A stretch of 7,083 nucleotides of DNA from positions 1-7,083 of the forward strand of contig JADGMZ010000047.1 of the NCBI GenBank assembly GCA_015234495.1. Reading direction: 5' to 3'. Below, one piece after another: positions 5,874 to 7,083 of the stretch. This DNA comes from Brevundimonas sp. (GTDB lineage: Bacteria; Pseudomonadota; Alphaproteobacteria; Caulobacterales; Caulobacteraceae). Numbering within the stretch: position 1 is the first letter of the stretch; every line of letters begins with the position of its first letter. The translations under genes were made by a program, and so were the position numbers. The notes under the pieces are model-generated. The model was not told the DNA's origin and did not search any database. It saw only the letters and a list, made by a program, of their open reading frames with translations.

Positions 5874-5916
5874 GGGCCGGCCGTCATGCGACAGCCGGCC
5901 CTTCCGTCAGTCGGAA
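5874..5916 (-). terminator. Double hairpin just downstream of the cold-shock gene
   Basis: Two adjacent stem-loops lie within 45 bases of the csp stop. The first is TTCCG/CGGAA with a 5-base loop (5902-5916). The second pairs 5874-5881 with 5894-5901 perfectly and continues inward through 5883-5885/5890-5892 to a four-base loop. The one interruption (5882/5893) is C-A on the plus strand but G-U on the minus strand, giving a continuous 12-bp stem only in minus-strand RNA. No U-run follows, so it may be a partial terminator or an mRNA-end stabiliser between csp and the downstream small gene. Confidence 0.6.
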
Positions 5917-5917
5917 C

Positions 5918-6130
5918 CTATTCGGCGGCCTTCAGGCGGCCGGCCGATTCCTTGCCCGAACGCGCGTCGCGTTCGACCTCGTAGGAGACCTTCTGGTTTT
6001 CGTTGAGCGAGCCCAGGTCCGAGACCTCGACGGCCGAGGCGTGGACGAAAACGTCCTTGCCGCCGTCGTCAGGCTGGATGAAGCCGTAGCCCTTGGTGGA
6101 GTTGTACCATTTCACAGTGCCGGTAGCCAT
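5918..6130 (-). CDS. cspA: Cold-shock protein, CspA family
   Basis: This 70-residue single cold-shock domain is the standard family length. It begins [20 protein letters not shown] and contains RNP1-like KGYGFIQ (13-19) and RNP2-like DVFVHASA (26-33), whose aromatic residues (Trp8, Tyr15, Phe17, Phe28, His30) bind single-stranded RNA or DNA. Such proteins act as cytosolic RNA chaperones. The ATG at 6130 is chosen because it has GGAGG at 6139-6143, eight bases upstream, and begins exactly at the domain. The frame stays open to 6226, but the extra 32 residues match nothing in the family. Relatives are induced by cold or in stationary phase; which applies here is not visible. The roughly 220-base upstream region suggests a long leader, as is common for csp genes. 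The symbol is generic, since alphaproteobacteria carry several paralogs. Confidence 0.95.
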   Translation of the reverse strand: MATGTVKWYNSTKGYGFIQPDDGGKDVFVHASAVEVSDLGSLNENQKVSYEVERDARSGKESAGRLKAAE

Positions 6131-6136
6131 TTTCAG

Positions 6137-6179
6137 GACCTCCGTTAGCAGTTGACCGCCGGAAAGAGTCCGGGAGGCC
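6137..6179 (-). promoter_or_regulatory. csp leader element that can mask the ribosome binding site
   Basis: In the csp transcript, GGCCUCC (6179-6173) can pair with GGAGGUC (6143-6137), giving seven consecutive pairs with one G-U. This would hide the whole Shine-Dalgarno sequence GGAGG (6139-6143). The enclosed loop is 29 bases. Leader folding is known to control cspA in E. coli; this particular structure is my reading of the sequence and is unproven. No clear promoter boxes were found in 6180-6300. Confidence 0.35.
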
Positions 6180-6300
6180 TGTCGGGTCTGAATGGGATCG
6201 GCTTTGGACCTCGGTGCGCGATGCAAAGGGACAGCAGCGTTTCGCAGAGAGATCGACGAAGCCTTAGGTGGGCCTTTTCACCGCCAATAGCAAGGGCGGA

Positions 6301-6341
6301 TGGAAACGCCCCGGACCGTCGGGAGGAGGACGACGGCCCGG
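6301..6341 (-). terminator. Terminator hairpin after the FAS1 lipoprotein gene
   Basis: An 11-bp GC-rich stem (6331-6341 with 6311-6321) and a 9-base loop lie 12 bases after the FAS1 stop. The single imperfect position (6315/6337) is A-C on plus-strand RNA but U-G on minus-strand RNA, so the stem is complete only in the direction of the FAS1 transcript. A short UUU (6306-6304) follows. It separates the FAS1 gene from the csp leader. Confidence 0.65.
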
Positions 6342-6353
6342 AGCCTGTCTCCG

Positions 6354-6947
6354 CTAGTCGGGCATGGAGACCGTGTCGGTGACGTGGATGACGCCGTTGG
6401 ACCCGGCCAGGTCGGTCTGGGTGACGGTCGCCTGGCCGCCCTTCTCGTCGGTCAGCACGACGGAGCCGCCGCGCAACGAGGCGGTCAGGGTTCCGCCTTC
6501 GACCGTGGTCAGGGCGGCGCTGCCGCCGCCGGCCTCGATCTGACCAATAAGGTCTGCCGCCGCGACCCGGCCGGCGACGACGTGATAGGTCAGGATCTTC
6601 GTCAGGGTGGCCTTGTTGGCGGGCTGGACGAGGCTCTCGACCGTGCCGGCGGGCAGTTTGGCGAAGGCGGCGTCGGTCGGGGCGAAGACGGTGAAGGGGC
6701 CCGGGCCCGACAGGGTTTCCGCCAGCCCGGCGGCGGTCACCGCGGCGACGAGCGTGGTGTGAGCGGGGGAGGCGGCGGCGGCGTCGACGATGGTCGGGTC
6801 AGCCACAGGGGTGGCGGGAGCCGTCGCGGCGGCGGCCTCGGCGTCCGCCGGCGGCGCCGGGGTCTCGGCGGCCGAGCAGGCGCTGGCGAGGATTGCGCAG
6901 CCGGCGACGCCGGCGGCGAGCAGGACGCGATTGGGAATGAAGGTCAT
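6354..6947 (-). CDS. Fasciclin (FAS1) domain lipoprotein
   Basis: This 197-residue protein has a lipoprotein-type signal (hydrophobic 9-22, lipobox ASAC, predicted lipid-modified Cys24). An Ala/Pro/Thr-rich linker follows (about 25-50), then one FAS1 domain (about 51-196). The conserved H1 motif is [15 protein letters not shown] (85-99), YHVVAGRV (121-128) is the usual core strand, and the H2 motif is [15 protein letters not shown] (182-196). FAS1 domains serve in adhesion or protein contact at the cell surface; a role in biofilm or envelope here is inference. The start at 6947 has AGGAG at 6955-6959, seven bases upstream, and puts the signal peptide right at the N-terminus. The open frame reaches 7034, but those 29 extra residues are Arg/Pro-rich and would spoil the signal. 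The gene is followed by its own terminator hairpin. Confidence 0.93.
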   Translation of the reverse strand: MTFIPNRVLLAAGVAGCAILASACSAAETPAPPADAEAAAATAPATPVADPTIVDAAAASPAHTTLVAAVTAAGLAETLSGPGPFTVFAPTDAAFAKLPAGTVESLVQPANKATLTKILTYHVVAGRVAAADLIGQIEAGGGSAALTTVEGGTLTASLRGGSVVLTDEKGGQATVTQTDLAGSNGVIHVTDTVSMPD

Positions 6948-7083
6948 CGGAGTTCTCCTGAGCGGCCGTCGCTGCGGCCCGAGGAGAAGACGACGGGGCG
7001 AGGCGGGCGGATGAGTGTTGCGGCTACTGGCCACACCCGTGATCCGGAACGCCGTCCGCGACGTAGGGCCGCCCTTCCAGACA
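6948..7083. other. Right-edge region with no supported gene
   Basis: These 136 bases upstream of the FAS1 gene should hold its promoter, but no convincing -35/-10 pair is visible. A plus-strand frame from ATG 7011 and a minus-strand frame ending at TAG 7024-7026 are both open to the window edge. Neither is long enough to judge. Confidence 0.4.

Noticed and set aside
6131..6226. Upstream extension of the cold-shock protein by 32 residues
   Set aside because: CspA-type proteins begin at the MATGTVKW segment, and a strong GGAGG sits inside this stretch, serving the internal ATG.
7011..7083. Start of a divergent plus-strand gene at ATG 7011
   Set aside because: It is only 24 codons, Arg-rich, with a poor ribosome binding site; it cannot be separated from chance.
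7024..7083. C-terminal end of a minus-strand gene (19 codons before a TAG)
   Set aside because: The translation looks protein-like, but the fragment is too short to support a call without the sequence beyond the window.

Overview
The window is GC-rich (strong G/C bias at third codon positions, GGAGG-type ribosome binding sites) and looks like chromosomal DNA of an alphaproteobacterium. Caulobacterales, possibly Brevundimonas-like, is my best guess. This rests on composition, the 70-residue CspA, the FAS1 lipoprotein and the style of the intergenic repeat, not on a database match.

Layout. At the left edge, on the minus strand, lies a type II toxin-antitoxin module: a Phd/YefM-type antitoxin (124-387) overlapping by ATGA a PIN-domain (VapC-like) toxin that runs off the window (1-127). 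A 117-bp divergent intergenic region with an AT-rich patch separates it from a plus-strand operon of five genes (505-5341). These are a cystathionine beta-synthase with a C-terminal CBS-domain pair, three tandem exported dienelactone-hydrolase-like alpha/beta hydrolases, and a cystathionine gamma-lyase/synthase-type PLP enzyme. Junctions are 0 nt, 1 nt, a 14-nt overlap and a 4-nt ATGA overlap, so all five are probably co-transcribed and translationally coupled. A hairpin starts at the last stop codon. A 241-bp convergent gap follows, holding two inverted copies of a REP-like repeat.

The rest is on the minus strand: an unrecognised 86-residue protein with a basic tail (5583-5843), a double hairpin, a CspA-type cold-shock protein (5918-6130) with a leader that can mask its ribosome binding site, a terminator hairpin, and a fasciclin (FAS1) lipoprotein (6354-6947).

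How the genes work together. The two PLP enzymes make up reverse transsulfuration (homocysteine + serine to cystathionine to cysteine). The three hydrolases between them carry Sec or Tat signal peptides and Ser-Asp-His triads, so they should act outside the cytoplasm. The first two each have exactly two cysteines at matching ends of the protein; the third has none. Why exported hydrolases are locked into a sulfur amino acid operon is the most interesting question here. A thiolactone or other sulfur-ester substrate that feeds homocysteine to the pathway is one testable idea, but it is inference only.
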